From Lentzea albida (lineage in GTDB: Bacteria > Actinomycetota > Actinomycetes > Mycobacteriales > Pseudonocardiaceae): a stretch of 64,000 nt of DNA. A program made the position numbers and the translations under genes. The stretch is from contig NZ_FOFV01000003.1 of the NCBI RefSeq assembly GCF_900111005.1, positions 521,973 to 585,972 on the forward strand. Direction: 5' to 3'. Positions 24,738-33,905 of this stretch are shown one piece after another. How positions within the stretch are numbered: the first letter of the stretch is position 1; the number at the start of each line of letters is the position of its first letter. The notes below the pieces were generated by a model. It made no database searches. It was not told the origin of the DNA and saw nothing but the letters and a program-made list of their open reading frames with translations.

Positions 24738-25472
24738 TCAGGGAGAAGCGGCGAAGTACGCCTTGACGACCCGGACGTCCGCGGGAGGCGGGAAATCCCC
24801 GTTGTCCGCGCTCAACCCCCCGATTTTCACGGTCCACGCGGGATTCGTCCGGTTCACCACGGGTCCCCCGCCCGACAGCACGAACACGTCCTCCCTGTCG
24901 CAGTGGTACGCCCCGGCGAGCCCGTCGGCCCGGCCCGGCCACGAACCCCCGTTGCGGCGCCTGCACTTCGCACCGTCGGCGAGCTCCAGTCCCCACGGCT
25001 CGGCCTCGGCACCGGACGGCGTCCGGTCGATCCGGTCCGCTGTCGTCGTGCGCCGCAGGGACGTCTTCCACGGACTGTCGCCGCACAGCAGCACACGCGG
25101 GGACGGCGTGGGCCAGCAGACGTCGGCGCTCTCCGCGGTCGGGGAGCAGGCGAACACCCCGGCGCCGGCCGCGGCGGGCGAGGGCCGGCAGTTCTCCACC
25201 TCGCCGCCGTCGGTGACCTGGTAACCGGCCGCCGGGTTGCCCGCCTCGTCCACCGCCACGACGTTCACGACCTCGGTCGGCCGATCCGGGTCCGGGTCCG
25301 CGTCCGAGGACCCCGGAGCCGGGGCGGTGGTGGTCGTGACGACCGGGGCCCGCGTCGGCTGGACCGTCTGCACGACGACGCCCCCGCCGCCCGCCGCGGT
25401 GACGGTGCGGAAGACGAAGATCCCGCCGGCGAGCACGATCACGGCGGCCACCGCCGCCCACGCCCACCTCAC
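24738..25472 (-). CDS. membrane-anchored hypothetical protein with Thr/Pro linker
   Basis: 244 aa. It has one N-terminal transmembrane helix (WAWAAVAAVIVLAGGIFVF) followed by a Thr/Pro/Asp-rich linker (about residues 35-70). The globular exported domain contains six Cys residues in CxxS/C contexts (ENCRPSP, FACSP, DVCWP, LLCGDSP, KCRR and HCDRED). A disulfide-rich surface domain is likely. No family was recognised. The GTG start (25470-25472) overlaps the stop of the preceding gene (GTGA), so the two are a translationally coupled pair. Confidence 0.65.
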   Translation of the reverse strand: MRWAWAAVAAVIVLAGGIFVFRTVTAAGGGGVVVQTVQPTRAPVVTTTTAPAPGSSDADPDPDRPTEVVNVVAVDEAGNPAAGYQVTDGGEVENCRPSPAAAGAGVFACSPTAESADVCWPTPSPRVLLCGDSPWKTSLRRTTTADRIDRTPSGAEAEPWGLELADGAKCRRRNGGSWPGRADGLAGAYHCDREDVFVLSGGGPVVNRTNPAWTVKIGGLSADNGDFPPPADVRVVKAYFAASP

Positions 25473-26326
25473 GAGCGGCCGATCTCGGCGAGCAGGGACC
25501 GCACCTTCTCCAGCGTGCAGTCGAAGACGTCGAACTCGTCCCCGGCCCCTCGCCGCAGCTTCGTGAAGCCCGGCGAGAGGAGCTCGCACAGGAACAGGTC
25601 CTTCGAGCGGCCTGGCTGCACGATGAGCCTGCTGTACTTGCCGAAGCTCACCCGGTCGAACTTCTCCGCGCTCTCGCCGCTGAGCGGCAGGGAGACCGTG
25701 CTCTTGGTCCTGCCGGCCGACACGTCCGCGACGATGCGGCCGGTGTAGGAGTGGCCGTCCTCGTTCTCCAGCCGCACCTCCAGGTTCCCCCGCTCGCCCG
25801 GTTCGAGGTTGAACGCGAACGGGCGCGTGTCGTCCTGCGACCCGTCGACGAGTTGCCTGGCCCTGCGGTCCCGGTCGAGCCTGAGCTCGAGGACCGCGAT
25901 GTCGGCGTTGCCCCCGGTCGGGCATTGGAAGTGCAGGACAGGACCGATGTCTACGCGTTCGACGTCCACCGCCCGCAGGTTGTCGATGGCGAGCTGCGCG
26001 CCGTCCTCCGCGGCGCTGCGCACGGCGATCCCGTGGTACGGCGTGGTCTCGGTGCCGAACCGCCGCAACCAGTCGGTCATGGTCGCGTCGCAGTAGAACC
26101 CGGCATCGCTCTGCGGCAACAGGTCGAGCGGTGCGTCGAGCGGCAGCGCGAAGTCGGTGACCTCGCTCCCGACCGGTTCCGCGATCAGGCTCTTCACCGA
26201 CGTCTCGTCCTTGCTCAGATCCGGCACCGGCCCGGTCAGGGCGGCCACCAGGGCGAGCACCCCGACCACGCCGCCGACGAGCACGAACCACTGGTTCTTG
26301 GTGATCCTGTCCAGTCTGCTGCCCAC
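25469..26326 (-). CDS. membrane-anchored hypothetical protein, partner of the downstream gene
   Basis: 285 aa. After a short basic start it has one hydrophobic segment (NQWFVLVGGVVGVLALVAAL), then an exported region of about 250 residues that is beta-rich with three Cys residues (GFYCDAT, FQCPTGG and LFLCELL) plus one near the end (FDCTLE). The GTG at 26324-26326 follows GGAGGGAGG by 8 bases and is preferred over an upstream ATG. Function is unknown. The one-helix topology shared with the coupled downstream gene suggests a surface complex. Confidence 0.65.
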   Translation of the reverse strand: MGSRLDRITKNQWFVLVGGVVGVLALVAALTGPVPDLSKDETSVKSLIAEPVGSEVTDFALPLDAPLDLLPQSDAGFYCDATMTDWLRRFGTETTPYHGIAVRSAAEDGAQLAIDNLRAVDVERVDIGPVLHFQCPTGGNADIAVLELRLDRDRRARQLVDGSQDDTRPFAFNLEPGERGNLEVRLENEDGHSYTGRIVADVSAGRTKSTVSLPLSGESAEKFDRVSFGKYSRLIVQPGRSKDLFLCELLSPGFTKLRRGAGDEFDVFDCTLEKVRSLLAEIGRS

Positions 26327-26403
26327 CGGCGCGGCCTCCCTCCGAGTCGCTGACCCCGAACGGTCATCGGCGGCGCGATCGAAAGAGTTACGGCACAACG
26401 GAA

Positions 26404-26434
26404 ACGGGGCCGGTGCCCGTGGCACCGGCCCCGT
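26404..26434 (-). terminator. hairpin terminator after the conservon operon
   Basis: A perfect 14-bp stem (ACGGGGCCGGTGCC at 26404-26417 with 26421-26434) and a 3-base loop sit 34 bases beyond the stop of the GTPase gene. It separates the conservon from the unknown membrane gene pair. Confidence 0.7.
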
Positions 26435-26467
26435 GATCTCCGCGGGAGCGGGTCTGGCGGTGTGTCC

Positions 26468-27064
26468 TCAGGCGAACGAGGGCTGGCGCAACGCGTGCTC
26501 CACCAACGCGATCAGGATCTGCTTCGTCGACTGCCGGTTCCGCGCGTCACAAGGGATGATCGGCACCGCCGACGAGATCGTCAGCGCGTCGCGGATCTCC
26601 TCGGCCCGGTGGTGCATCAGGCCGTCGAAGCAGTTCACCGCGATCACGTACGGCAGGTCCCGGTCCTCGAAGAAGTCGATGGGCGCGAACGCGTCGTCGA
26701 TCCTGCGCGTGTCGACCATGACCACCGCACCGATGGCGCCGCGGACGAGGTCGTCCCACATGAACCAGAACCGGTGCTGACCGGGGGTGCCGAACAGGTA
26801 CAGGATCAGGTCCTTGTCCAGCGACACCCGGCCGAAGTCCATGGCCACCGTGGTGGTCACCTTGTCCGGCACGTGGGACAGGTCGTCGACGCCGACCGAG
26901 GCCTGGGTCATCACGGCCTCGGTGGTCAGCGGGGTGATCTCGGAGACCGACCCGACGAACGTCGTCTTGCCGACGCCGAACCCACCCGCGACGACGATCT
27001 TCGACGACATCACGTTCAGGTCGGCCCCAGGTGACCCCGGACGACCCGGACCACCGTTGCTCAT
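26468..27064 (-). CDS. conservon GTPase (CvnD-like, MglA/Ras-type)
   Basis: 198 aa small GTPase of the actinobacterial conservon type. The P-loop GGFGVGKT is at 27-34, the switch II region is LYLFGTPGQHRFWFMWDDLV, and AVNCFDG stands in for NKxD, as in other CvnD proteins. It would act as a membrane-associated G protein downstream of the CvnA sensor. A good ribosome site (AAGGAAG) precedes the first ATG. It lies 16 bases after the roadblock gene, leaving no space for the usual DUF742 (CvnC) gene. Confidence 0.88.
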   Translation of the reverse strand: MSNGGPGRPGSPGADLNVMSSKIVVAGGFGVGKTTFVGSVSEITPLTTEAVMTQASVGVDDLSHVPDKVTTTVAMDFGRVSLDKDLILYLFGTPGQHRFWFMWDDLVRGAIGAVVMVDTRRIDDAFAPIDFFEDRDLPYVIAVNCFDGLMHHRAEEIRDALTISSAVPIIPCDARNRQSTKQILIALVEHALRQPSFA

Positions 27065-27080
27065 GGGAACTTCCTTCTAC

Positions 27081-27503
27081 TCAGGCGCGCATGGAAACGT
27101 GCAGCTGGGCTCTGATCTCCGGCGTCAGCTGGAGACCGACCCGCTCCACCAGCCGGGTCATCGCGTAGCCGATGAGGCCGATGTCGCAGTTGGGTGCGGC
27201 GAGCACGGCGAGGCAGGACCCGTCGCTGATGGACATCAGGAAGAGGTAGCCCCGCTCCATCTCGACGACCGTCTGCTTGACGTCGCCCGCCTCGAAGCAG
27301 CGCGCCGCGCCGAGGTTCAGCGAGACCAGGCCGGACGAGACGGCGGCGAGCTGCTCCGCGCGGTCGTGCGGCAGACGGTCCGACGATGCGAGCAGCAGGC
27401 CGTCGGCGGAGACGACGATGGCGTGCGCGACACCGGCCACCCTGCTGACGAAGTCCTCGACCAGCCAGCTGAAGTTGTCCAGTTCCTCAGTCGCGGTGGT
27501 CAC
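27081..27503 (-). CDS. roadblock/LC7 domain protein (CvnB-like)
   Basis: 140 aa. The pattern [20 protein letters not shown] followed by [20 protein letters not shown] is diagnostic for the conservon roadblock/LC7 proteins, which regulate the cognate GTPase (a GAP-like or scaffold role by analogy with MglB). The GTG start (27501-27503) overlaps the cvnA stop. It sits between the kinase-like sensor and the GTPase in a single operon. Confidence 0.88.
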   Translation of the reverse strand: MTTATEELDNFSWLVEDFVSRVAGVAHAIVVSADGLLLASSDRLPHDRAEQLAAVSSGLVSLNLGAARCFEAGDVKQTVVEMERGYLFLMSISDGSCLAVLAAPNCDIGLIGYAMTRLVERVGLQLTPEIRAQLHVSMRA

Positions 27504-30274
27504 TGGCGTTCCCTTTCTGCGATCACGGGGATGCCCCCGACGGCCGAGTCGAAGAGCGAGTCTCGGCCCATCTGGACACCCTTCTGGTACGTGGCGAACC
27601 GCTGGCGCAACCGGTCGGCCGACCGGGCGGGGATCGCCGCGGCCGTCGCCAGCTGGGGTGCCGGTGACGACGGTGACGGCAGCGAACCGGGAACCAGGCG
27701 CGCCTTCGGGACGCGCTTGGGCAGACCGTTCTCCGTCGTCTGCGCGGGGGCACCCTTGTCCAGCGCGCCCGCGGCCTTCCAGCCCTCGTCCGCCGCTCCC
27801 CAGTCGGACTCGGCGTAGTCGGCGACCGCGCGCGGCACCGCCGTCGGTGCCTCGATCTTCACGGTGTCCGCCGAACGCTGCCGCTTGGGCAGGCCGTTCA
27901 CGGTGGCGGGCTCCGCGTCCTCGTCCTCGGTGTGCTCCGGCTCCGCTGGCGGAACGTCCCGTGTGGAGGGTTCGGGGGCCGAGGGGGTCTGGAACCACCT
28001 CGACAGGTCGTCGTGCGAGATCAACGGTTCGTCGACGATCGCGGGGAAGATCTCCGTGACCGGGTCGGTCGGGCGTTCGACCGGCGGCTCGTAGGAGTAG
28101 CCGTCCTCCGCCGCGTCCTCCGACGCCTCGATCCGCGCGGTGAACAGGCCGTCGGTGGACGTCTGCTCGATGCGGTGCCGCCCGGAGTTCTCCTCCGCGG
28201 TGGCGGGCGACGGGACGACGACCGGGTGTTCGGGCGTCCACTTCGGAACGCCGGACAGCGCCTCGCCGGGGTTGGTGGACTCGGCCGCCGTGGGAGGCGG
28301 TGCCGCCGGCAGGGGCAGCGCGGGCGCCGCTCCCTTGTGCAGCAACGAGACCGGCAGGATCACCTGCGCGGTGACGCCACCCTCTATGTCGTCGTTGTTC
28401 GCGAGCGTCACGCGGATCTCGTGGCGCTTCGCGAGCTGGCCGACCACGAACAGGCCCATCTCGCGGGCCACCGAGACGTCGACCTCCGGCGGCTCGGCGA
28501 GCTTCGCGTTGAACTCGGCGACCTCGTTCTCCTGGATGCCGACACCGCGGTCGTGGATGCGGATGGCGACCTCGCCCTTGCGGGTCTCTATCGTCCGCAC
28601 CGTCACCTTGGTGGTGGGCTTGGAGAACGCCGTCGCGTTGTCGAGCAGCTCGGCGACGAGGTGCGCGAGGTCGTTGACCACGCGGCCCTGCACCATGAGC
28701 TCCGGCGTCGGCGCGATCTGGACGCGCGCGTACTTCTCCACCTCGGACACCGCCGCGCCGAGCACCTCGGCGATCGCGACGGGCCGGGTGACGCGGCGGT
28801 TGACCGTCGTGCCGGAGAGCACGAGCAGGTTCTCGCTGTTGCGGCGCATCTGCGTCGCGAGGTGGTCGAGCTCGAACAGCGACGCCAGGTGGTCGGGGTC
28901 CTGCTCGTCCTGCTCGAGCCGGTCGATCACGCTGATCTGCCGCTCCACCAACGCCTGCGAGCGCCGCGACAGGTTGATGAACATGTCGTTGACGTTCGCG
29001 CGCAGTGCCACCTGCTCGACGGCGAGGCGGACCGCCTCGCGCTGCACGAGGTCGAACGCCCGCGCCACCTGGCCGACCTCTTCGGTCGTGTTCAGCGGCA
29101 CCGGGACGATCGCCTCTTCCGCGGCGCGTTCCGGGTCGCGATGCGAACGGATTCGCTGGATTGCCTCGGGCAGCTGGTTGCGGGCCACGTCGAGCGCGCT
29201 GCGGCGCAGCACGCGCAGCGGCCGCAGCATGGACTGCGCGACCATCGCCATCAGACCGAAGGCGATCAGCAGCGAGACGGCGACCAGACCCGCGTCGCGC
29301 CAGGCGTCCGACCGAGCGGTGTCGGCGAGACGCGTGGTCGTCGCGTCGGCCTGGCCCTCCAGGTCGGCCGCGACCTCGCGAACCAGGTTCGCGGTGTCCT
29401 GGCCGATCTTGAGGACCTCGGCGTCGGTGATGGACACCGGCTTGCGCTCGAAGTCCTGCGCGAGCGCGAGCCGCACCAGCCGGTTGCGACCGTCCACGGA
29501 CGCACCGGACACGACGTCCTGGAACCTCTGCCTGTTCGCCGGCGAAGCCGCGTCGTTGAACTCGTTGAACGCCGCGTCGAGCCGGGACTGCGCGGCCCGC
29601 AGCTCGTCCGCGGCGCCGGGAGCGAAGCTCTTGCGCAGCGCGGTGGACGTCAGCAGCGAGTTCTGCTGGCCGAGCTGCTCCTGCGCGGTGTAGAGCGCCT
29701 GCGCGGCGGCGACCAGCGGCACGATCTGCGGTTCGCTGAGGCTCGAGATCGCCGCGCGGTGCACCTGCCCGAGCGAGGCGATGATCTGGTTGTACGCCGC
29801 GATCACCGCGATGTCGGGGTACTTCGTGGTCAGCAGGGTGACGCGCAAGCTGCTCAGTCCGTCGAGGGACTGCAGCGATTTGGTGAAAGATTCCTGCAAG
29901 GACGCGCTCATCGCCGAAGCCGTCGCGCCCGATTCCCGGTACTTGCCCAGTTCCACATCGGTGAGGCCGGTCCGGGCGGCGTGCTCGGGGCACGCGTTCT
30001 GCCTGCCGGAGGCCACACACTGCACTGCCCAGTCACGTTCGACCTGTAGAGCGTTTTCCACCTTCGCGGCCTGGTGGCTCACGGCGAGCTCGCGCTGGAC
30101 GTTGCCGAAGAGTTCGACGTCGTCGAGCTGGGTGTTCAGCCGCAGGCCCGCGAGAGTCGCGGTGCTCAGGGCCGGAACTAGCAACACCACTGCGAGCTTG
30201 CTCCGCAACCGCCAGTTGCGTAGGCGGAACCGGTCGATGCCTCGCTGGTCCTCACGACCGCGCACCGTCAACAC
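27500..30274 (-). CDS. conservon sensor histidine kinase-like protein (CvnA-like, NIT-HAMP-HATPase)
   Basis: 924 aa membrane sensor. TM1 is at about 27-47 ([20 protein letters not shown]). A large extracytoplasmic nitrate/nitrite-sensing type (NIT) domain follows to about residue 315, then TM2 ([20 protein letters not shown]). A HAMP linker and a HATPase domain follow, with N-box [12 protein letters not shown] and HDRGVGI. The C-terminal 280 residues are Pro/Ala-rich and disordered, with the short motif NGLPKR twice, as in other CvnA proteins. No typical H-box histidine stands out, which fits the family. It starts the cvnA-B-D operon. Confidence 0.88.
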   Translation of the reverse strand: MLTVRGREDQRGIDRFRLRNWRLRSKLAVVLLVPALSTATLAGLRLNTQLDDVELFGNVQRELAVSHQAAKVENALQVERDWAVQCVASGRQNACPEHAARTGLTDVELGKYRESGATASAMSASLQESFTKSLQSLDGLSSLRVTLLTTKYPDIAVIAAYNQIIASLGQVHRAAISSLSEPQIVPLVAAAQALYTAQEQLGQQNSLLTSTALRKSFAPGAADELRAAQSRLDAAFNEFNDAASPANRQRFQDVVSGASVDGRNRLVRLALAQDFERKPVSITDAEVLKIGQDTANLVREVAADLEGQADATTTRLADTARSDAWRDAGLVAVSLLIAFGLMAMVAQSMLRPLRVLRRSALDVARNQLPEAIQRIRSHRDPERAAEEAIVPVPLNTTEEVGQVARAFDLVQREAVRLAVEQVALRANVNDMFINLSRRSQALVERQISVIDRLEQDEQDPDHLASLFELDHLATQMRRNSENLLVLSGTTVNRRVTRPVAIAEVLGAAVSEVEKYARVQIAPTPELMVQGRVVNDLAHLVAELLDNATAFSKPTTKVTVRTIETRKGEVAIRIHDRGVGIQENEVAEFNAKLAEPPEVDVSVAREMGLFVVGQLAKRHEIRVTLANNDDIEGGVTAQVILPVSLLHKGAAPALPLPAAPPPTAAESTNPGEALSGVPKWTPEHPVVVPSPATAEENSGRHRIEQTSTDGLFTARIEASEDAAEDGYSYEPPVERPTDPVTEIFPAIVDEPLISHDDLSRWFQTPSAPEPSTRDVPPAEPEHTEDEDAEPATVNGLPKRQRSADTVKIEAPTAVPRAVADYAESDWGAADEGWKAAGALDKGAPAQTTENGLPKRVPKARLVPGSLPSPSSPAPQLATAAAIPARSADRLRQRFATYQKGVQMGRDSLFDSAVGGIPVIAERERQ

Positions 30275-30434
30275 TCCCCGCCCCGTTTAATAGCAGCAAA
30301 CCTGGTGGATCTTGGAGTAAAACGCGCTGTTCTCATACCGCCGTTCGGACGACAAAACAGTGGTTCGAGAATCAACGACTTTGCACTGCGCGGCTAAACG
30401 GCCTCCGCGCGATAATTCATTTGGCGGAGACGAT

Positions 30435-30479
30435 CGCGCGGGTGACGGCGATCACGGCCTGATCACAGCCACCCGCGCG
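30435..30479 (-). terminator. hairpin after the binding-protein gene
   Basis: CGCGCGGGTG (30435-30444) pairs with CACCCGCGCG (30470-30479) around a 25-base loop, just past the stop of the substrate-binding lipoprotein gene. It is a likely rho-independent-type terminator. The remaining gap up to 30274 carries the cvnA promoter region and shows no gene. Confidence 0.55.
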
Positions 30480-30484
30480 GTTCG

Positions 30485-31501
30485 TCAACTGCCGGAGGGC
30501 TGGATGAGCATCGGCTTGACGTCGAGCTCCTTGTCCAGCATCTCGTAGGTCACCATCAGCTGGACGACGCGCTGCAGGCGCGTCGCGTCGAGCGTCGTCG
30601 GGAAGGCGCCGAAGTGGACGAGACCTGCGGTTTCCTTGTCGACCTTGGCGTACTCGACGAGCAGCGGCTCGACCGTGGGGCGGTCGGTCGCGGCGGCCTG
30701 GCCCTTGGCCATCGCGCGCTGGAAGGCCGCGACGGTCTTGGGGTTCTGCTTGGCGAACGCACCGGAGGTCGCGTAGCCCGCGATCGGGATGTTGTCGGTC
30801 GGGCCGGACGCGGCGTCCAGGACCTTGATCTGGCCGGCGGCACGCTGGGCGCGCGTGATGAACGGCTCGACCATGAAGGCGGCGTCAACGGTCTTGTTCT
30901 GGACCGCCGCCTGCATGTCCGGGAACGGCATCTCCTTGAACTTGACCGACTTCACGTCCACGTTCGCGGCCTCGAGGGTCGCCTTCGCGGTGAGCTCCGC
31001 GATGTTCTTGAACGTGTTGATGGCGATGGTCTTGCCGGCGAGGTCGGCAGGACTCTTGATGGCCGAATCACCGTTCGCCAAGATCAGGAACATGTCGGGC
31101 TTGGCCTGGTAGCCGTCCGAGATCAGCTTGATCCCGTCGACCGCCTTCGCCGTGTCCTTCGCCTGGGCCGCGAAGAACGAGACCCAGTTGCCGAACGTGA
31201 AGTCCAGCTCCTTGTTGACCAGGCCGGGGATGGCCGCGGCGCCACCCTGGATGACCTTGAGGTCGACCTCGAGGCCCTCTTCCTTGAAGAAACCCTTGCT
31301 GATCGCGACGTGGACCGAGGCCACGTCGAGAATCGGCAGGACACCGAGGGTGATCTTGGTCTTCTCGACCTGACCGTTGCCGGCCGACTCGGCCGGGGGT
31401 GCCTGCTCTTTGCCGCCGAGCGCACCACAGCTCGCCACGGTGGCGAGCAGCGTGGCAAGGGCGATGCCACGGATGGCCATACGGCGGACTCTTCGAGTCA
31501 T
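30485..31501 (-). CDS. ABC transporter substrate-binding lipoprotein, NMT1/SsuA type
   Basis: 338 aa periplasmic-type binding protein. The signal peptide ends in a lipobox VASC, with lipidated Cys25. The mature part has the pattern of nitrate/sulfonate/taurine/thiamine-precursor binding proteins (TLGVLPILDVASVHVAISKG, GKTIAINTFKNIAEL, VDAAFMVEPF). I chose the ATG at 31499-31501 because it places the signal peptide properly; the longer frame is not supported. Its permeases and ATPase are probably the perm-perm-ATPase operon at 33.9-36.2 kb, although two unrelated genes lie between. The ligand is unknown; the neighbouring PobA-like enzyme hints at an aromatic compound. Confidence 0.85.
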   Translation of the reverse strand: MTRRVRRMAIRGIALATLLATVASCGALGGKEQAPPAESAGNGQVEKTKITLGVLPILDVASVHVAISKGFFKEEGLEVDLKVIQGGAAAIPGLVNKELDFTFGNWVSFFAAQAKDTAKAVDGIKLISDGYQAKPDMFLILANGDSAIKSPADLAGKTIAINTFKNIAELTAKATLEAANVDVKSVKFKEMPFPDMQAAVQNKTVDAAFMVEPFITRAQRAAGQIKVLDAASGPTDNIPIAGYATSGAFAKQNPKTVAAFQRAMAKGQAAATDRPTVEPLLVEYAKVDKETAGLVHFGAFPTTLDATRLQRVVQLMVTYEMLDKELDVKPMLIQPSGS

Positions 31502-31678
31502 CGGGAGCACTCTCCTGTCGGAGCGGTGTCGTCGTTGCGGGGAATGATCGCGACGGTCAACCACTCAGAGTAATGATGCTGCTCCAAAAGACCCCAGTTG
31601 ACCGACACGAGCAGGTTCAAGTCCACTACCTGCGGTGAGCATCTAAGCACAGCAGGTCTAGGGCTAGGAGAACCCCAG

Positions 31679-32848
31679 TTGAAGCGCGCTGTGACCGTTG
31701 TCGGCGCTGGGCCGGCCGGTCTGACCTTGGCAAACCTGATCCAGCAATCAGGTATCGACTGCGTCGTGCTCGAAAAAGCCAGTCGAGCCCACGTGGAAAC
31801 CCGGCCACGGGCAGGAGTCCTGGAGCACCGCTCTGTAACCATGTTGGAGTCACTCGGTCTGGCAGATCGTTTGCTGATGGAAGCAGACCGTCACGGAACG
31901 TGTGAATTCCGCGTGAGCGGCAGGGCCTTCCAGGTGTCGTACAGCGACCTCTACGGGGGCCGCGAGCACTTCGTCTACCCCCAGCAGGAAGTGGTCAAGG
32001 ACCTCATCGGGGGATTTCTGGACAGAGGAGGTGACATCCGGTTCTCGGTCAGCGACGTGGAGTTGCGAGATCTCACGTGCTCGCAGCCGTCCGTGGCCTT
32101 CACCAGCGAAGACGGCACCCGCGAGACCATCGAGAGCGACTTCGTGGCCGGGTGTGACGGGTTCCACGGTGTGAGCCGCCCCTCCATTCCCGAGGGCGTG
32201 CTGACGGAATTCACGCACCAGCACGGGATCGAGTGGCTGACCATTCTCGCGGAGGCCCCGCCATCGACTAAAGCGACCATTTACGCGTTGCACGACGACG
32301 GCTTCGCCGGACACATGTTGAGGTCCGCCACGATATCCCGCTTCTATTTGCAGGTACCGGTCGGGACAAAGGCCTCGGATTGGTCCGACGAACAGGTCTG
32401 GGAGGCACTGCACAAACGCTTCGCATTGCACGACTCGTCGTGGACGCTGACCGAGGGGAAGATCATCGAAAAGCGCGTGCTCGACATGCGCAGCCACGTG
32501 GTCGAGCCGATGTCCTACGGCCGGCTGTACCTGCTGGGTGACGCAGCACACATCATCACCCCGGTCGGCGCCAAGGGCATGAACCTCGCGATGAACGACG
32601 CCGCAACCTTCGGACGTGCGCTTATCGACTACTACACCACCGGATCGGAGACCGGTCTCAAGACCTACTCGGAAGACTGCCTGCGCCGGGTCTGGAGGGC
32701 GCAGGAGTTCTCCCAGTGGATGGTGAACATGATCCACACGGACGTCAGCTCGCCGTTCTTCGGACGGTTGGCCCAAGCACGGCTGGAGCACCTGGCGGAG
32801 TCCGCCACCTACCGGGCGACCTTCGCGGAGAACTACGTCGGCCCGTGA
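31679..32848 (+). CDS. pobA: 4-hydroxybenzoate 3-monooxygenase-like flavoprotein
   Basis: 389 aa, matching the usual length of PobA (about 394 aa), which hydroxylates 4-hydroxybenzoate to protocatechuate with NAD(P)H, O2 and FAD. It has the FAD Rossmann motif VVGAGPAGLTLANL, the DG motif CDGFHGVSRPSIP and the GD motif LLGDAAHIITPVGAKGMNLA. The segment RPRAGVLEHRSVTML is typical of PobA. The TTG start (31679) lies 8 bases after AGGAG. It diverges from the binding-protein gene; no protocatechuate genes are nearby. Confidence 0.87.
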   Translation: MKRAVTVVGAGPAGLTLANLIQQSGIDCVVLEKASRAHVETRPRAGVLEHRSVTMLESLGLADRLLMEADRHGTCEFRVSGRAFQVSYSDLYGGREHFVYPQQEVVKDLIGGFLDRGGDIRFSVSDVELRDLTCSQPSVAFTSEDGTRETIESDFVAGCDGFHGVSRPSIPEGVLTEFTHQHGIEWLTILAEAPPSTKATIYALHDDGFAGHMLRSATISRFYLQVPVGTKASDWSDEQVWEALHKRFALHDSSWTLTEGKIIEKRVLDMRSHVVEPMSYGRLYLLGDAAHIITPVGAKGMNLAMNDAATFGRALIDYYTTGSETGLKTYSEDCLRRVWRAQEFSQWMVNMIHTDVSSPFFGRLAQARLEHLAESATYRATFAENYVGP

Positions 32849-32858
32849 CAAGAAAGTC

Positions 32859-32874
32859 TCACCCTCAAGGGTGA
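32859..32874. promoter_or_regulatory. 7-2-7 inverted repeat between pobA and the IniB-like gene
   Basis: TCACCCT-CA-AGGGTGA is a perfect inverted repeat 10 bases after the pobA stop. A second GGGTGA element (CTAACGGGTGACCCC) follows within 30 bases, in a C-rich tract. It may be a weak terminator for pobA or an operator for the IniB-like gene, whose start is 149 bases on. No clear -10/-35 pair could be assigned. Confidence 0.35.
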
Positions 32875-33022
32875 AATCCCCGCCCCCCTAACGGGTGACC
32901 CCCCTCCCCCTAGGGATCTCGCTGGGTCACAATCTGGGGCCAACTCCCGATGCTGGGGGATGTCGTTCGTCCATACGGTTCAGCACGACATCCCCCGATC
33001 CAGCTACAGGAGCTTGAGTTTC

Positions 33023-33760
33023 ATGAGCACCCAGCAGACGCTGCACGACTTCACCCTCGGTCTTCTCGGCGACCTGGACGCCCGCGAGGCGTTCCAGCTC
33101 GACCCGGAAGGCACCCTCGAAGCCGCTGGTCTGGGTGACATCTCGCCGGTCGACGTCCACGAGATCCTGCCCCTGGTGCTCGACAGCGCCTCCGTCGTGA
33201 AGGTCGACGCGGTCGACCAGGTGCTGGCCGGCGCGGGCGACCTGACCGCCGTCGACAGCCTCAAGCTGATCACGAGCAGCGTCGACGGCGTCTCGGGCGT
33301 CGCCGGCATCGCCGCCCCCTCCTCCGTCACCGCGCTGGTCACCGACTTCGGCGGCCTCGGCGACGTCACCAAGACCCTCGACGTGGTCGACACCGACGAG
33401 GTCGTCACCGGTGTCACCGACATCGCGACCGGCAACTCCGTCGTCACCGGGGTCACCGACCTCGCGGACGTCCACGCGGTGACCGGTGTGACCGACGTGG
33501 CCGACGTGCTGGTCAAGGACCTCGACGCGGACGTCCTCGTGAAGGACGTCGTGGACACCGACGTGCTCGTCAAGGACGTCGTCGGCGACGTGGACGTCAA
33601 GGACGCCGTGGACCTCAGCCACAACGTGGTGCAGGACGTCGCTCAGGTCGGCGACGTGCACGCGGACCTCGGCAACGTCATCGACGACGTGAAGCTCGGC
33701 GACGTCGACCTGCTGCACGACGGCATCGCCAACGGCAACGACTTCGACATCCACCTCTGA
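33023..33760 (+). CDS. IniB N-terminal domain protein with Val/Asp repeats
   Basis: 245 aa. The first 60 residues (LHDFTLGLLGDLDAREAFQL, then DPEGTLEAAGLGDISPVDVH) match the N-terminal domain of IniB-like proteins; iniB is an isoniazid- and cell-wall-stress-induced gene in mycobacteria. From about residue 115 on the protein is made of short Val/Asp repeats such as DTDEVVTGVTDIA and DVLVKDVVDTDVLVKDV, extremely acidic, without Cys and nearly without aromatics. A regular beta structure or an acidic spacer is possible. There is no signal peptide. A ribosome site (ACAGGAG) precedes the ATG. Monocistronic, ended by a strong hairpin. Confidence 0.75.
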   Translation: MSTQQTLHDFTLGLLGDLDAREAFQLDPEGTLEAAGLGDISPVDVHEILPLVLDSASVVKVDAVDQVLAGAGDLTAVDSLKLITSSVDGVSGVAGIAAPSSVTALVTDFGGLGDVTKTLDVVDTDEVVTGVTDIATGNSVVTGVTDLADVHAVTGVTDVADVLVKDLDADVLVKDVVDTDVLVKDVVGDVDVKDAVDLSHNVVQDVAQVGDVHADLGNVIDDVKLGDVDLLHDGIANGNDFDIHL

Positions 33761-33853
33761 GCCGCCGGGAACGGACGCCCAGCGCTCTGCCCCGAGCGCG
33801 GGCGTCTGTTCCCGTTCACCAGTGCCGACGCCCTCCCGCAGGCACTGAGAACG

Positions 33854-33892
33854 CAGTGGAGCCCCGGACCGCGGCGGTCCGGGGCTCCACTG
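33854..33892. terminator. bidirectional 18-bp hairpin terminator
   Basis: An exact 18-bp stem (CAGTGGAGCCCCGGACCG at 33854-33871 with 33875-33892) and a 3-base loop lie between the convergent IniB-like and ABC ATPase genes. It is the strongest hairpin I noticed in the window, and probably terminates both. Confidence 0.85.
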
Positions 33893-33905
33893 TTCGAAGC
33901 GACGG

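Noticed and set aside
27081..30020. 979-codon frame running through cvnA into the roadblock gene
   Set aside because: The cvnA part is out of frame and Arg/Gly-rich; only the final 140 codons are a real gene with its own GTG start.
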